DNA from: Actinomycetes bacterium
GTDB taxonomy: Bacteria; Actinomycetota; Actinomycetes; S36-B12
Length of the DNA: 64,000 nt
Direction of reading: 5' to 3'
Assembly: GCA_024641635.1 (NCBI GenBank)
Contig: JAHECS010000002.1
Coordinates: 1-64,000 of the forward strand
This document shows positions 11,768 to 20,880 of this stretch, in pieces. Made by a program: the position numbers and the translations under genes. The stretch's first letter is position 1. Each line of letters starts with the position of its first letter. A model generated the notes under the pieces. It saw only the letters and a program-made list of their open reading frames with translations. It was not told the origin of the DNA and ran no database searches.

Positions 11768-12565
11768 TCAGACGACCTGGAAGGACCTCTTGGCGAGCCC
11801 GTAGAAGTAGCCGTCGATGGTCGTCGAGACGGGCGCTCCGGGGTCGCCAGCCACGCCCAGGGTGACGAAGATCGGCACGAAGTGCTCGACGCTGGGGTGG
11901 GCGTAGGGCATCCCCGGGGCCTCGGTGCGATACCTGGCCAGCGTGTCGACGTCGCCTCGGTCCAGCGCCTCCGATGCCCAGAGGTCGAAGTCGCGGCTCC
12001 AGCCGGGAGGCGCGGCGTCCGTGCTCCAGTCGCGAAGGTAGGGCAGGCCATGCGTGAGGAAGCCGGACCCGACGACGAGGACGCCCTGATCTCGCAGCGG
12101 GCGGAGGCGGCGGCCGAGATCGAGCAGCCGCTGGGGATCGAGGGTCGGCAGCGACAGCTGCAGAACGGGGATGTCCGCCTCCGGGTACATCACCTTGAGC
12201 GGCACCCAGGCGCCGTGGTCAAGACCACGGCTGGCGTGTCGGTGCACGTCCTTCCCATCCGGGAAGAGCGACGTGACGAGGTCGGCGAGCGCGGACGCGT
12301 CCGGCGTGGGATAGGTCATCGCGTAGTACTTGGGGGGGAATCCGCCGAAGTCGTAGACCAGGGGCGTGGCCGCCGCCGCAGCCGACAGGCTGATCGGCGC
12401 GGCCTCCCAGTGCGCGGACACGATGAGGATCGCGCGAGGCCGGGGCAGAGCTGCGGCCCAGGTGGCGAGCTGACCGGTCCAGAGCCGGTCGTCGAGCAAG
12501 GGCGGCGCGCCATGCCCCAGGTACAGGGCAGGCATCGGTCCGTCCGATGGGAGCCATTCGCGCAT
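11768..12565 (-). CDS. LigB/DODA-type extradiol ring-opening dioxygenase
   Basis: The 265-residue protein fits the class III extradiol dioxygenase family (4,5-DOPA dioxygenase/YgiD group). Metal and catalytic histidines appear in ALYLGHGAPPL near the N-terminus, IVSAHWEA, LDHGAWVPLKVMYPEAD and the later GFLTHGL. Members open catecholic rings with a metal ion and O2; the substrate is unknown. It stands alone rather than in the 21-32 kb aromatic cluster. Its start at 12565 is 94 bp from the divergent MMPL gene, and the space between carries an AT-rich TTGA/TCAA inverted repeat. Confidence 0.85.
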   Translation of the reverse strand: MREWLPSDGPMPALYLGHGAPPLLDDRLWTGQLATWAAALPRPRAILIVSAHWEAAPISLSAAAAATPLVYDFGGFPPKYYAMTYPTPDASALADLVTSLFPDGKDVHRHASRGLDHGAWVPLKVMYPEADIPVLQLSLPTLDPQRLLDLGRRLRPLRDQGVLVVGSGFLTHGLPYLRDWSTDAAPPGWSRDFDLWASEALDRGDVDTLARYRTEAPGMPYAHPSVEHFVPIFVTLGVAGDPGAPVSTTIDGYFYGLAKRSFQVV

Positions 12566-12659
12566 GGCTCCAGTGTGCGTCTTTTTAGTTGAAGCGTCAA
12601 ATATCTGCACTAGAGCGTCCCGACTGGCGGCACACGCGGGTTTCCGCCACCCTGTCGGC
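12566..12659. promoter_or_regulatory. Divergent promoter region with TTGA-N4-TCAA repeat
   Basis: This unusually AT-rich stretch separates the dioxygenase and the MMPL exporter. It contains TTGAAGCGTCAA at about 12589-12600, an inverted repeat with TTGA/TCAA half-sites, of the sort bound by MarR-type regulators. Read on the minus strand, TTGACG could serve as a -35 element with CACACT 17 nt downstream as a weak -10. No regulator gene sits next to it. This is pattern reading only. Confidence 0.35.
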
Positions 12660-15047
12660 ATGAATCTCGGGACCGAAGGCAGAAGCGACGCACGTCGCAC
12701 GTCGACTGGACGCAAGGCCGTGTGGCTGGCGATCGCCGTGGCAGTGGGCTGGCTGCTGATCGGCGGCGTCGTCGGCCCTCTCAGCGGTCAGTTGAGCGAG
12801 GTCCAGACCAACGACAACGCCTCCTTCCTCCCCGCTTCGGCGGAAAGCACGCTCGTCGCCGACGAGCAGGCTGCCTTCGCCGAGCAGCAGTCCTTCCCCG
12901 GGCTCGTCGTCGTCACCAGGCCGGACGGTGCGGCGCTCACCCCGGAGGACATGGCGGCGGCGGCCGCCTTCGCCGAGGCCATCCCGTCGCTCGCCGTGGG
13001 CACTGACGGCACGGTGGCCGACTACCTGGCGCCGGCGCCGGTCGTGCCGATCCCCTCCGACGACGGGAAGGCCGTGCTCATCGCCGTCCCGCTGGATGGG
13101 GACAAGGCCCAGGAGACGATCGATGGCGAGCTCTCCCTGTCGGTCATCACGGAGTCGCTGCGAGCCGCGGCCGAGGACGTACCCAGTCTCGAGATCAACG
13201 TCACCGGCCCCGTCGGAATCCTCACCGACCTGATCTCCGTCTTCGGGGCCATCGACACGACCCTGCTGGGCGCCACCGCACTGATCGTGGCGATCATCCT
13301 GATCTTCGTCTACCGCAGCCCGTTCCTCTGGCTCGTCCCGCTCGTCGCGGCGGGCATGGCCCTGTCCGTCGCGAGCGCCATCGTCTACGTCCTGGCCAAG
13401 AACGAGGTCCTCGTCCTCAACGGCCAGAGCCAGGGCATCCTCACGGTCCTCGTGTTCGGAGCGGGCACGGACTACGCCCTGCTCATGGTGGCGAGATATC
13501 GAGAAGAGCTCCACAACCATGCGGTTCACACGGATGCGATGAAGGCCGCCTGGCGCGGCACCGTCGAGCCGATCCTCGCGAGCGCCGCGACCGTCATCAT
13601 CGGCCTGCTCTGCCTGCTCCTGAGCGAGCTGAACTCCAATCGCTCGCTCGGCCCGGTCGGCGCTGCCGGCATTGTCGGCGCCCTCGTCGTCATGCTGACG
13701 TTCCTGCCCGCCCTGCTCGTCATCCCCAGCATCGTCCTGCCGATCCTGGCCTTCCTCGTCCCGACCGTCATCGGTCTCGGCCTCAGCCTGATCACCGACC
13801 TGTCGGTCGGACCCTTCGCCGCGATGGGCGGACTGCTCGCAGCCGTGACCATCGTCGGCTGGGTGGTCTTCGGCATCATGCGGATCCGGAAGCCCGAGTG
13901 GGGTCCGTTCTCCCGGCAGAAGTTCCCGCCCGGCCGGTGGGCCTTCTGGCCCAAGGTCCCGCGCGAGGGCGAGACCGACGAACGGCTGTCCGGCATCTGG
14001 TCGCGCCTGGCCGGCAGCATCGGCCGCCGACCACGTTCGACCTGGATCGTGACCACCCTGGTCATGCTCATCCTCGCGGGCTTCACCGTCACGCTGAAGG
14101 CGGACGGCATCACCACGACCGAGGCCTTCGTCGAGCGGACCGATTCCGTCGTCGGCCAGGAGAAGCTGGCCGAGCACTTCCCCGGCGGCCTCGGAACGCC
14201 GGCCATCATCATCGCCAACGAGGAAGGGCTGGACGCGGTGACCGCGGCAGCCGCGGCCACACCGGGTATCGCGTCCGTCGTCCCCTACACCGGAGTTCCC
14301 GCCGGCGTCCCCGGTGCGGACCAGGCGCCGGTCAAGGTCGTCGACGGGCGTGTCCAGCTGCAGGCCACGCTCACGGCCGCGGCCGACAGTCCCGAGGCCA
14401 TCGACGCAGTCAGCGCCCTGCGCGACAACGTCCACGCGGTCGAGGGCGCCGATGCCCTCGTCGGCGGGCAGACGGCTTCTCAGCTCGACGTCGACGAAGC
14501 CTCGCTCCACGACCGCAACCTGATCATCCCGGTGGTCCTCGTCGTCGTGTTCCTCGTCCTCATGCTGCTGCTGCGCTCGATCGCTGCGCCACTGGTGCTC
14601 ATGGGAACCGTCGTGCTCTCGTTCTTCGCGACCCTGGGCGTCTGTGCCATCGCGTTCAACCACATCTTCGGGTACGCCGGCGCCGACACGTCCTTCCCGC
14701 TGTTCGCCTTCGTGTTCCTCGTCGCGCTAGGCGTGGACTACAACATCTTCCTCATGACCCGGGTTCGAGAGGAGTCCATCAAGCTCGGCACGCGGCCCGG
14801 CATCCTCAAGGGGCTGACCGTCACCGGCGGCGTCATCACGAGCGCCGGCATCGTGCTCGCCGCCACCTTCCTCGTGCTCGGGGTCCTCCCGCTCGTGTTC
14901 CTGCGCGAGATCGGCTTCGCGGTGGCGATCGGCGTCCTCATCGACACGTTCATCATCCGTTCGACCCTCGTGCCCGCGCTGTCGTACGACATCGGCAAGA
15001 AGATCTGGTGGCCCAGCCGGCTGGCCAAGGCCGACGCACCCGACTGA
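12660..15047 (+). CDS. MMPL/RND-family membrane transporter
   Basis: The 795-residue protein has the duplicated RND/MMPL architecture. One membrane segment near residues 19-39 (KAVWLAIAVAVGWLLIGG) is followed by a periplasmic loop, a block of five helices starting near residue 200, a second N-terminal-type helix (TWIVTTLVMLILAG), a second loop and a final five-helix block. The conserved GAGTDYALLMVARYREEL and VALGVDYNIFLMTRVREES motifs carry the proton-relay residues. MMPL proteins export lipids or hydrophobic compounds across the cytoplasmic membrane; the cargo is unknown. The ATG at 12660 lacks a good Shine-Dalgarno. Confidence 0.92.
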   Translation: MNLGTEGRSDARRTSTGRKAVWLAIAVAVGWLLIGGVVGPLSGQLSEVQTNDNASFLPASAESTLVADEQAAFAEQQSFPGLVVVTRPDGAALTPEDMAAAAAFAEAIPSLAVGTDGTVADYLAPAPVVPIPSDDGKAVLIAVPLDGDKAQETIDGELSLSVITESLRAAAEDVPSLEINVTGPVGILTDLISVFGAIDTTLLGATALIVAIILIFVYRSPFLWLVPLVAAGMALSVASAIVYVLAKNEVLVLNGQSQGILTVLVFGAGTDYALLMVARYREELHNHAVHTDAMKAAWRGTVEPILASAATVIIGLLCLLLSELNSNRSLGPVGAAGIVGALVVMLTFLPALLVIPSIVLPILAFLVPTVIGLGLSLITDLSVGPFAAMGGLLAAVTIVGWVVFGIMRIRKPEWGPFSRQKFPPGRWAFWPKVPREGETDERLSGIWSRLAGSIGRRPRSTWIVTTLVMLILAGFTVTLKADGITTTEAFVERTDSVVGQEKLAEHFPGGLGTPAIIIANEEGLDAVTAAAAATPGIASVVPYTGVPAGVPGADQAPVKVVDGRVQLQATLTAAADSPEAIDAVSALRDNVHAVEGADALVGGQTASQLDVDEASLHDRNLIIPVVLVVVFLVLMLLLRSIAAPLVLMGTVVLSFFATLGVCAIAFNHIFGYAGADTSFPLFAFVFLVALGVDYNIFLMTRVREESIKLGTRPGILKGLTVTGGVITSAGIVLAATFLVLGVLPLVFLREIGFAVAIGVLIDTFIIRSTLVPALSYDIGKKIWWPSRLAKADAPD

Positions 15048-15050
15048 CCG

Positions 15051-15692
15051 TCAGGCGGCCTGGCCGTCACCCTGCTGGCTCGGCGGGGCGAAGATGACGT
15101 CGACCCGGTCCTGAAGGTCGAACAGCGGGGCCGGGGGGACGGCATCGCGCACGACGCCCTCGGCCGCCTCGAACGTGCTGTTCACCTCGTCCTGCGTGCG
15201 CGCGATCTCCGTCGGGTCGTCCGCAGCGCGGCCGAGGTAGGCCTGCCACGCCCGGTTGTGCGCGAGGTAGGCCTCCTGGGCATCGCCGATCTCCTGGTGC
15301 CAGATCAGCCAGCGCACGGCCGCAACCTGCTCACCGGCGGCGGCGATCTGGTCGCGCCCCTGGGCTGCCGCGGCACGCAGCGCCGCGTCAAGGGCATCCT
15401 GCTCGGACGCACTGAGCTGCTCGTTGCCCCGATAGGCCTCGATGATGCCGGCCACGTTGTCCTGCACCTCCCCCATCGCGGCCTCGGACGCCTCGATGCG
15501 CGTGACGAGGGAGTTCATCTCCGAGTTGCGCGCCGCCCAGTCGCCCGCGACGGCGCCGAAGGCGACCAGCACGATGAGGAAGGTCGCAAGGCCGAGCATG
15601 ATCGGCAGCCAGCGTCGTGGCGTGCGTGGAGCTGGGGGGGACGGTGCGGTCACGACACCACCGGCGTCGATGTACTCGAGGGGCTGCGTCAC
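15051..15692 (-). CDS. Single-pass membrane protein with extracytoplasmic helical domain
   Basis: From the GTG at 15692 the 213-residue product has a ~35-residue Pro-rich cytoplasmic leader, one membrane helix (WLPIMLGLATFLIVLVAF) and a ~150-residue external domain rich in Ala, Glu and Gln. The external part is predicted helical (NSLVTRIEASEAAMGEVQDN, AALRAAAAQGRDQI), resembling four-helix-bundle sensor modules but without a signalling domain. It ends in a Pro/Gln-rich tail. I cannot name a family. It is convergent with the MMPL gene (4 nt between stops) and divergent from the FAD oxidoreductase. Confidence 0.6.
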   Translation of the reverse strand: MTQPLEYIDAGGVVTAPSPPAPRTPRRWLPIMLGLATFLIVLVAFGAVAGDWAARNSEMNSLVTRIEASEAAMGEVQDNVAGIIEAYRGNEQLSASEQDALDAALRAAAAQGRDQIAAAGEQVAAVRWLIWHQEIGDAQEAYLAHNRAWQAYLGRAADDPTEIARTQDEVNSTFEAAEGVVRDAVPPAPLFDLQDRVDVIFAPPSQQGDGQAA

Positions 15693-15771
15693 CCGAACAT
15701 TGTCCCTCACCCCGGCGTCGGGCACGCATTCCCTTCCCTGCCGCCACGGCAATTGGCTAGGTTTGTCCCTC

Positions 15772-17181
15772 GTGACGGCACTCCAGCCTGAGGCGGCGTG
15801 GCAATCGCGCTACCGCGATCTGCAGGAGACGCTTCTCGCGCAGTACCGGTCCATCCCGGTCGGCTCGCCCGTCCGGCTCGCCAAGCGCACATCGAACCTG
15901 TTCCGGCCTCGCGATGCGGTGAGTACCCCCGGCCTCGACGTCGCCGCCTTCGACGGCGTCCTGCATGTCGACCCCGAGACGCGCACCGCCGAGGTCCTGG
16001 GCATGACCACGTACGAGCACCTCGTGGACGCGACGCTGCCCTTCGGCCTCATGCCCCTGTGCGTGCCGCAGCTGCGCACGATCACGCTCGGCGGCGCTGT
16101 GACCGGCCTAGGCATCGAGAGCGCCAGCTTCCGCAACGGCACGCCGCACGAGTCCGTGATGGAGATGGACATCCTCACCGGGGACGGCGAGATCGTGACG
16201 GTCACGGGGGCCGCGGACGACCCCCATCGGGACCTGTTCTACGGATTCCCCAACTCCTACGGATCCCTCGGCTACGCCCTGCGCCTGAGGATCGAGCTCG
16301 AGCCGGTGAGGCCCTTCGTCCTGCTCCGCCACGTGCGCTTCTCGACCGCGAAGGCGATGGCGGACGCACTCGCCGAGATCGCCGGCGCGCGGAGCTACGA
16401 GGGCCGACGCGTCGACTTCCTCGACGGAACCGTCTTCTCCGCCGACGAGCAGTACCTGAGCATCGGCACGATGGTCGACGAGCTCCCGGCCGGCATGGGC
16501 CCCAGCGACTACACCGGGATGGGCATCTACTACCGCTCGATCCAGTCCCGCACGCTCGACGCACTGACCGTCCACGACTACCTGTGGCGGTGGGACACCG
16601 ACTGGTTCTGGTGCTCCCGTGCGTTCGGCGCGCAGAACCCGGCGATCCGTCGGCTCTGGCCGAAGTCCCGGCTCCGCAGCGACGTGTACTGGAAGCTTGT
16701 CGCCGTCGAGCGGCGGCACGACCTGTCGAACCGGGTCGCCCGCCGTCGCAGTCGGCCGGTCCGCGAGGCGGTCGTCCAGGACATCGAGGTGCCGGTGGAC
16801 CGACTCGCCGAGTTCCTCGACTTCTTCCACAGCGAGGTGGGCATCGAGCCGATCTGGGTCTGCCCCCTCAGGCAGCGCGATCGCGGGGCCCGATGGCCGC
16901 TCTACGAGTTCGACCCGGACGTGCTCTACGTCAACGTCGGCTTCTGGTCGACCGTGCCGCTGCCTGAGGGGACCGACCCGTCCGAGGGAGTCGTCAACCG
17001 CCGGATCGAGGAGGTCGTCACGAAGCTCGACGGCCGGAAGTCCTTGTACTCCACCGCCTTCTACGATCGGGAGACGTTCTGGTCGATCTACGGCGGCGAC
17101 GACTACGCCCGCCTCAAGGACGCCTACGATCCGAGGCGGCGGCTGCGTGGCTTGTACGAGAAAGTGGTCGAACGGCAGTGA
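15772..17181 (+). CDS. tmsA: FAD-binding oxidoreductase, probable methylene-fatty-acyl reductase
   Basis: The 469-residue protein has a PCMH/VAO-type FAD domain (LGGAVTGLGIESASFRNG, FPNSYGSLGYALRLRIEL) and resembles the DHCR24/Dwarf1-like oxidoreductases of actinobacteria. It is 12 nt upstream of a cyclopropane-synthase-like methyltransferase. In the known TmsA/TmsB (BfaA/BfaB) pair the methyltransferase adds a methylene to C10 of oleoyl phospholipid, and the FAD enzyme reduces it to the 10-methyl group of tuberculostearic acid. That role is inferred from the pairing. The GTG at 15772 fits the family start; no strong ribosome-binding site is visible. Confidence 0.82.
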   Translation: MTALQPEAAWQSRYRDLQETLLAQYRSIPVGSPVRLAKRTSNLFRPRDAVSTPGLDVAAFDGVLHVDPETRTAEVLGMTTYEHLVDATLPFGLMPLCVPQLRTITLGGAVTGLGIESASFRNGTPHESVMEMDILTGDGEIVTVTGAADDPHRDLFYGFPNSYGSLGYALRLRIELEPVRPFVLLRHVRFSTAKAMADALAEIAGARSYEGRRVDFLDGTVFSADEQYLSIGTMVDELPAGMGPSDYTGMGIYYRSIQSRTLDALTVHDYLWRWDTDWFWCSRAFGAQNPAIRRLWPKSRLRSDVYWKLVAVERRHDLSNRVARRRSRPVREAVVQDIEVPVDRLAEFLDFFHSEVGIEPIWVCPLRQRDRGARWPLYEFDPDVLYVNVGFWSTVPLPEGTDPSEGVVNRRIEEVVTKLDGRKSLYSTAFYDRETFWSIYGGDDYARLKDAYDPRRRLRGLYEKVVERQ

Positions 17182-17193
17182 GGAGTCTCAACG

Positions 17194-18447
17194 ATGCGAT
17201 TGGCTGATGCGTTCTCCATCATCGTCCCCGCGGAGCGAGGTGTGGGCTTCCGCGCCTACGACGGGTCGACCGCCGGGCCGGTCAATGCCGACGTCATGCT
17301 CGAGATCCGCAGCCCGCGGGCCGTGCAGTACCTCGCCAGCGCACCCTCCCAGCTCGGCCTCGCACGGGCCTACGTGACGGGCGACCTCGAGATCATCGGC
17401 GATGCCTACACCGCCCTGAGCCGCCTCTACCCGGTCGACTGGATGCAGGTGTCCTGGAGCGACCGCCTCAGGCTCTTCCGCGAGTTCGCCCCGAAGGCGA
17501 TCCACCGGCCCGCACCGCCGCCTCAGGAGCGCACCCTCAACGGGCGTCGTCACTCCAAGAACCGCGACGCGGAGGCCATCCACCACCACTACGACGTCAG
17601 CAACCGCTTCTACTCGTGGGTGCTCGGCCCGTCGATGGCCTACACGTGCGCCGTGTTCCCTTCTCCTGACGCCTCGCTCGAGACGGCCCAGGAGGAGAAG
17701 TTCGACCTCGTCTGCCGCAAGCTCGGCCTCGAGCCCGGCATGCGTCTGCTCGACGTCGGCTGCGGCTGGGGCGGCATGGTCATGCACGCCGTCAAGCACT
17801 ACGGGGTGAAGGCCATCGGCGTCACCCTGTCGGAGCAGCAGGCGCTGTACGGCCAGGAGTCGATCGAGCAGGCCGGCCTGACCGGGCAGGCGGAGATCCG
17901 GTTCAGTGACTACCGCAACGTCGCCGAGTCCGGCTTCGACGCGGTGTCGTCGATCGGTCTCACCGAGCACATCGGGCGGGCTAACTACCCGTCGTACTTC
18001 TCGTTCCTCTACGGCAAGCTGCGCCCCGAGGGCCGCCTCCTCAACCACACGATCACGCGCCCGAGCGACGACTGGGTGAGCCATTTCCGCAAGTCGTTCA
18101 TCAACAGGTACGTCTTCCCCGACGGCGAGCTGTCCGGTCCGAGCCAGGTCATGACGGCGTTGAACTCGGCCGGGTTCGAGGTCAGGCACGAGGAGAACCT
18201 GCGCGAGCACTACGCACTGACCCTCAAGCACTGGTGCGAGAACCTCGAGGACCACTGGGAGGAGGCGGTCGCCGAGGCCGGGCTGGGGACGGCCCGCGTC
18301 TGGCGTCTGTACATGGCGGCGTCCCGCCTCGGATTCGACATCAACACCATCCAGCTGCACCAGATGCTGGGCGTTAAGCTCGGTCCCGGCGGGTCGTCGG
18401 GCATGCCCCTCCGCCCGGGATTCGACAGAATCCCCATGCACGCATAG
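17194..18447 (+). CDS. tmsB: Cyclopropane-fatty-acyl-phospholipid synthase-like methyltransferase
   Basis: The 417-residue SAM-dependent enzyme has the CFA-synthase layout: an N-terminal lipid-binding domain, then HHHYDVSNRFYSWVLG, the SAM motif LLDVGCGWGG at about residues 183-192, and IGLTEHIGRANYPSYF, with the bicarbonate/active-site region typical of the family. Paired with the FAD oxidoreductase it probably acts as TmsB, methylenating membrane oleoyl chains at C10 instead of cyclopropanating them; a genuine cyclopropane synthase remains possible. GGAG lies about 9 nt before the ATG. The two genes form a tight bicistron, as in mycobacteria and other 10-methyl fatty acid producers. Confidence 0.88.
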   Translation: MRLADAFSIIVPAERGVGFRAYDGSTAGPVNADVMLEIRSPRAVQYLASAPSQLGLARAYVTGDLEIIGDAYTALSRLYPVDWMQVSWSDRLRLFREFAPKAIHRPAPPPQERTLNGRRHSKNRDAEAIHHHYDVSNRFYSWVLGPSMAYTCAVFPSPDASLETAQEEKFDLVCRKLGLEPGMRLLDVGCGWGGMVMHAVKHYGVKAIGVTLSEQQALYGQESIEQAGLTGQAEIRFSDYRNVAESGFDAVSSIGLTEHIGRANYPSYFSFLYGKLRPEGRLLNHTITRPSDDWVSHFRKSFINRYVFPDGELSGPSQVMTALNSAGFEVRHEENLREHYALTLKHWCENLEDHWEEAVAEAGLGTARVWRLYMAASRLGFDINTIQLHQMLGVKLGPGGSSGMPLRPGFDRIPMHA

Positions 18448-18504
18448 GTAATTGCTTCCAGTGAGGTAGATTCCTCCCACGTGAAGGTCACCGAGGGGGG
18501 CACC

Positions 18505-20871
18505 ATGTGGAAGCGTCTGAGCGCCGTCATTGGCGTGGTGGGTCTCGTGGCGGCGCCACTGTGGGCGCTCACCTCCGCCCAGGCGGCCGTGCGGGCAGCC
18601 AGCGTCCCGGTGGCCTGCGCCAACGTCGTCTCGAGCACCACCGTCTACGTGGGTGATGTCGTGTCCTTCGGGCCGCCTCCCGGCGGGTGCACGGTGGTGA
18701 GCAACTCGTCCACGCCGCCGCTTGACCGGGTGGGCGACGCGTCGTTCGTCGCCTACGCCACGGGCTCGGGCTCGATCCTCGAACTCCTCACCGACGGCAC
18801 CAACAGCTACCTCAACCAGGTCAACGTCACGGTCCTGCCCAAGCCGACGCCGACGCCGACCCCGACGAGTTCATCCAGCGGGAGTGCGAGCACGTCGCCG
18901 GCCGGGAGCGCCACGCCGAGCGGGTCGCCCAGTGTCGACCCCTTCGCCCCGGAGCCGATCACTCCGACCACCGCATCGAGCACGTCACCCAAGAAGTGGC
19001 AGAAGCTGACCACGTCAGACATCACGTTCAGCACGGCTCCCGGCAAGAACCAGCTCTGGGTGCAGGACAAGGATGGGAACCCGCTGCAACTGCTTTCGAT
19101 GACCGACGATTCGGGCCTGCTCAGGGTCGTCGACGATGGCATCAACTACAGCACGCGGCCGGCCAACTGGCAGCGGCTCGGGTACGGCGACCTGTGCTGG
19201 TCCTACACCGGCTACGAGAACGCCACCGGGATGATCCTGCCGACGCCAACCCCGCCCTTCCGAACCGCTAACGCTGACTGGCGTTTGAGCGCAGCCATCC
19301 TCGGCACCGCGACGGGCAATGCTGTCTTCCGCACCCCAACTCCGGGTGACACCGTGGATGCAGGTGGCCGCAACATCGACACCGTCACGATCTGCGCCAT
19401 CGCTACTGGCAACTCAGATCGATCCAAGTCGCTCGCAATGCCCGCCGGCAAGGGCGGCGGCACCGGGAACTGGTGCCACGTCCCACCGGGCCAAGGCCCA
19501 AACGGTGCCGGATTCCTAGTGGCCAACGGCACCGGAGCGGGCCATGCTAAGCACCCCTATGACTATCCGGCCAGCGCGTACGGCGGCTCCTGCTCTCGCG
19601 GCCTCCCTACGGTGACAAGGCCCACGCAAGGTGCGACTACCAGCGGAACAACCCCGGTTAGTACCCCGAACCCGCTCGTGACGTACTGCCGGGCCACCGG
19701 CAACGCGGTGAACCCGTACGTCACCGATCAGGCCCGACTCAGCGACCTGCCCAAGAACGCAAACCCGTGGGTGTTCCCGACGGCCGGCTGGGGTGACGTG
19801 ATCGCGTCGCGCCCATCCGATCCCGCGTACCCGGGCCTGAATTACAGCTCGTACGGCCAAGCGCTCCTCGCCAACAACTGCAGCGTGCCGGTCTACTCCT
19901 CGGAGCAAAGCGGCTCAGTACCGATCCAGTACTGCCTGGACGGGCAGGACTTCTCAGGCACCCATCTGGCCTCCGCCAAGGCCACCAGCAACGTGTCGCA
20001 GGCCGACGCAGATGCGAAGGCCCAGGCCGCGGCTCAGACACAGGCCGAGCAGGACAAGGCAAGTGGCGCGGCTCTGCCCGGCGGCGCCACCCCCGGGCAG
20101 TGCCCGCTCTCCCCCCCGGTGATCATCATCACGCCCAACCCGCCCGTGACCATCACCGGCACAAATCAGCTCACAACCGCCCTTGAACCGCCGAGGATCC
20201 TCACGGGCTGCGGAACGACCTCCACGCCCGTCTACCCATGGCCGCCCGCCGTTCCCGTGCCGCTGTTCGACAACTGCGTCCCGACCCCGACTGATACCCC
20301 GACGCCGCCGGCAATTCCTCAGGCGATCCCACTCCTCGTCCCACCGCTGTTGGCCCCGGCTGGGGGCAATCCGGTGATCGTGGTTCCTGCCAAGGTCAGG
20401 CCGACGGGCACGGCCACCCCGACGGACACGGCCACCCCGACGGACACGGCCACCCCGACGGACACGGCCACCCCGACGGACACGGCCACCCCTACACCGA
20501 CGGCCACGGCCACGGCCACGGCCACCCCTACACCGACGGCCACGGCCACCGCGACGGCCACCCCGACGGCCACGGCCACCGCGACGGCCACCCCGACGGA
20601 CACGGCCACCCCGACACCGACGGCCACCCCGACACCGACGGCCACCCCGACACCGACGGCCACTGCGGCACCCGGGACGGGCACAGTCACCCTTGTGCTG
20701 ACCAACGGGCCGTCGACCGTCACCTACACGACGACGACCGACAAGCTCCTCACCGTGGCGGTGCCGACTTCGAGCACGACGAAGCCGACCGCGACGAAGC
20801 CGACCAAGCCCACCAGGCCGTCAAGCATCCCGGCCGGCCGCTCCCGCGGGGCGGTCTCGCCGACCGGCTGA
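18505..20871 (+). CDS. Secreted Thr/Pro-rich repeat protein
   Basis: The ATG at 18505 has GAGGGGGG a few nucleotides upstream and opens a 788-residue protein with a Sec signal peptide ending in TSAQA. A Cys-bounded N-terminal part (residues ~36-100) is followed by a [10 protein letters not shown] linker, a ~500-residue central region with scattered Cys, and a segment [17 protein letters not shown] that resembles the DUF5977 repeat motif. Near the C-terminus is a TATPTD low-complexity tract (about residues 630-722), then a Pro/Thr/Lys/Arg tail. There is no LPXTG signal and no C-terminal membrane helix, so it is probably released or loosely wall-bound. Function is unknown; an in-frame GTG at 18481 is less likely as the start. 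Confidence 0.75.
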   Translation: MWKRLSAVIGVVGLVAAPLWALTSAQAAVRAASVPVACANVVSSTTVYVGDVVSFGPPPGGCTVVSNSSTPPLDRVGDASFVAYATGSGSILELLTDGTNSYLNQVNVTVLPKPTPTPTPTSSSSGSASTSPAGSATPSGSPSVDPFAPEPITPTTASSTSPKKWQKLTTSDITFSTAPGKNQLWVQDKDGNPLQLLSMTDDSGLLRVVDDGINYSTRPANWQRLGYGDLCWSYTGYENATGMILPTPTPPFRTANADWRLSAAILGTATGNAVFRTPTPGDTVDAGGRNIDTVTICAIATGNSDRSKSLAMPAGKGGGTGNWCHVPPGQGPNGAGFLVANGTGAGHAKHPYDYPASAYGGSCSRGLPTVTRPTQGATTSGTTPVSTPNPLVTYCRATGNAVNPYVTDQARLSDLPKNANPWVFPTAGWGDVIASRPSDPAYPGLNYSSYGQALLANNCSVPVYSSEQSGSVPIQYCLDGQDFSGTHLASAKATSNVSQADADAKAQAAAQTQAEQDKASGAALPGGATPGQCPLSPPVIIITPNPPVTITGTNQLTTALEPPRILTGCGTTSTPVYPWPPAVPVPLFDNCVPTPTDTPTPPAIPQAIPLLVPPLLAPAGGNPVIVVPAKVRPTGTATPTDTATPTDTATPTDTATPTDTATPTPTATATATATPTPTATATATATPTATATATATPTDTATPTPTATPTPTATPTPTATAAPGTGTVTLVLTNGPSTVTYTTTTDKLLTVAVPTSSTTKPTATKPTKPTRPSSIPAGRSRGAVSPTG
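20400..20668 (+). repeat. In-frame tandem repeat encoding [12 protein letters not shown]
   Basis: An 18-bp unit of the type ACGGCCACCCCGACGGAC is repeated in tandem at least four times. It then degenerates into 6- and 12-bp mixtures of ACGGCC, ACCCCG and ACACCG. All units keep the reading frame and encode an extended Thr/Ala/Pro stalk. Such tracts expand and contract by slippage, so length variation between strains is likely. Confidence 0.9.
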
Positions 20872-20880
20872 CGAAACGGA

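Noticed and set aside
12597-14663. 688-residue minus-strand frame opposite the MMPL gene
   Set aside because: Asp/Gly/Arg/Glu low-complexity composition is the mirror of a GC-rich membrane-protein gene; no start signal or domain.
20400-20668. Regular repeats considered as a CRISPR array
   Set aside because: Units are 6-18 bp with no unique spacers, remain in one reading frame and encode a Thr/Pro stalk.
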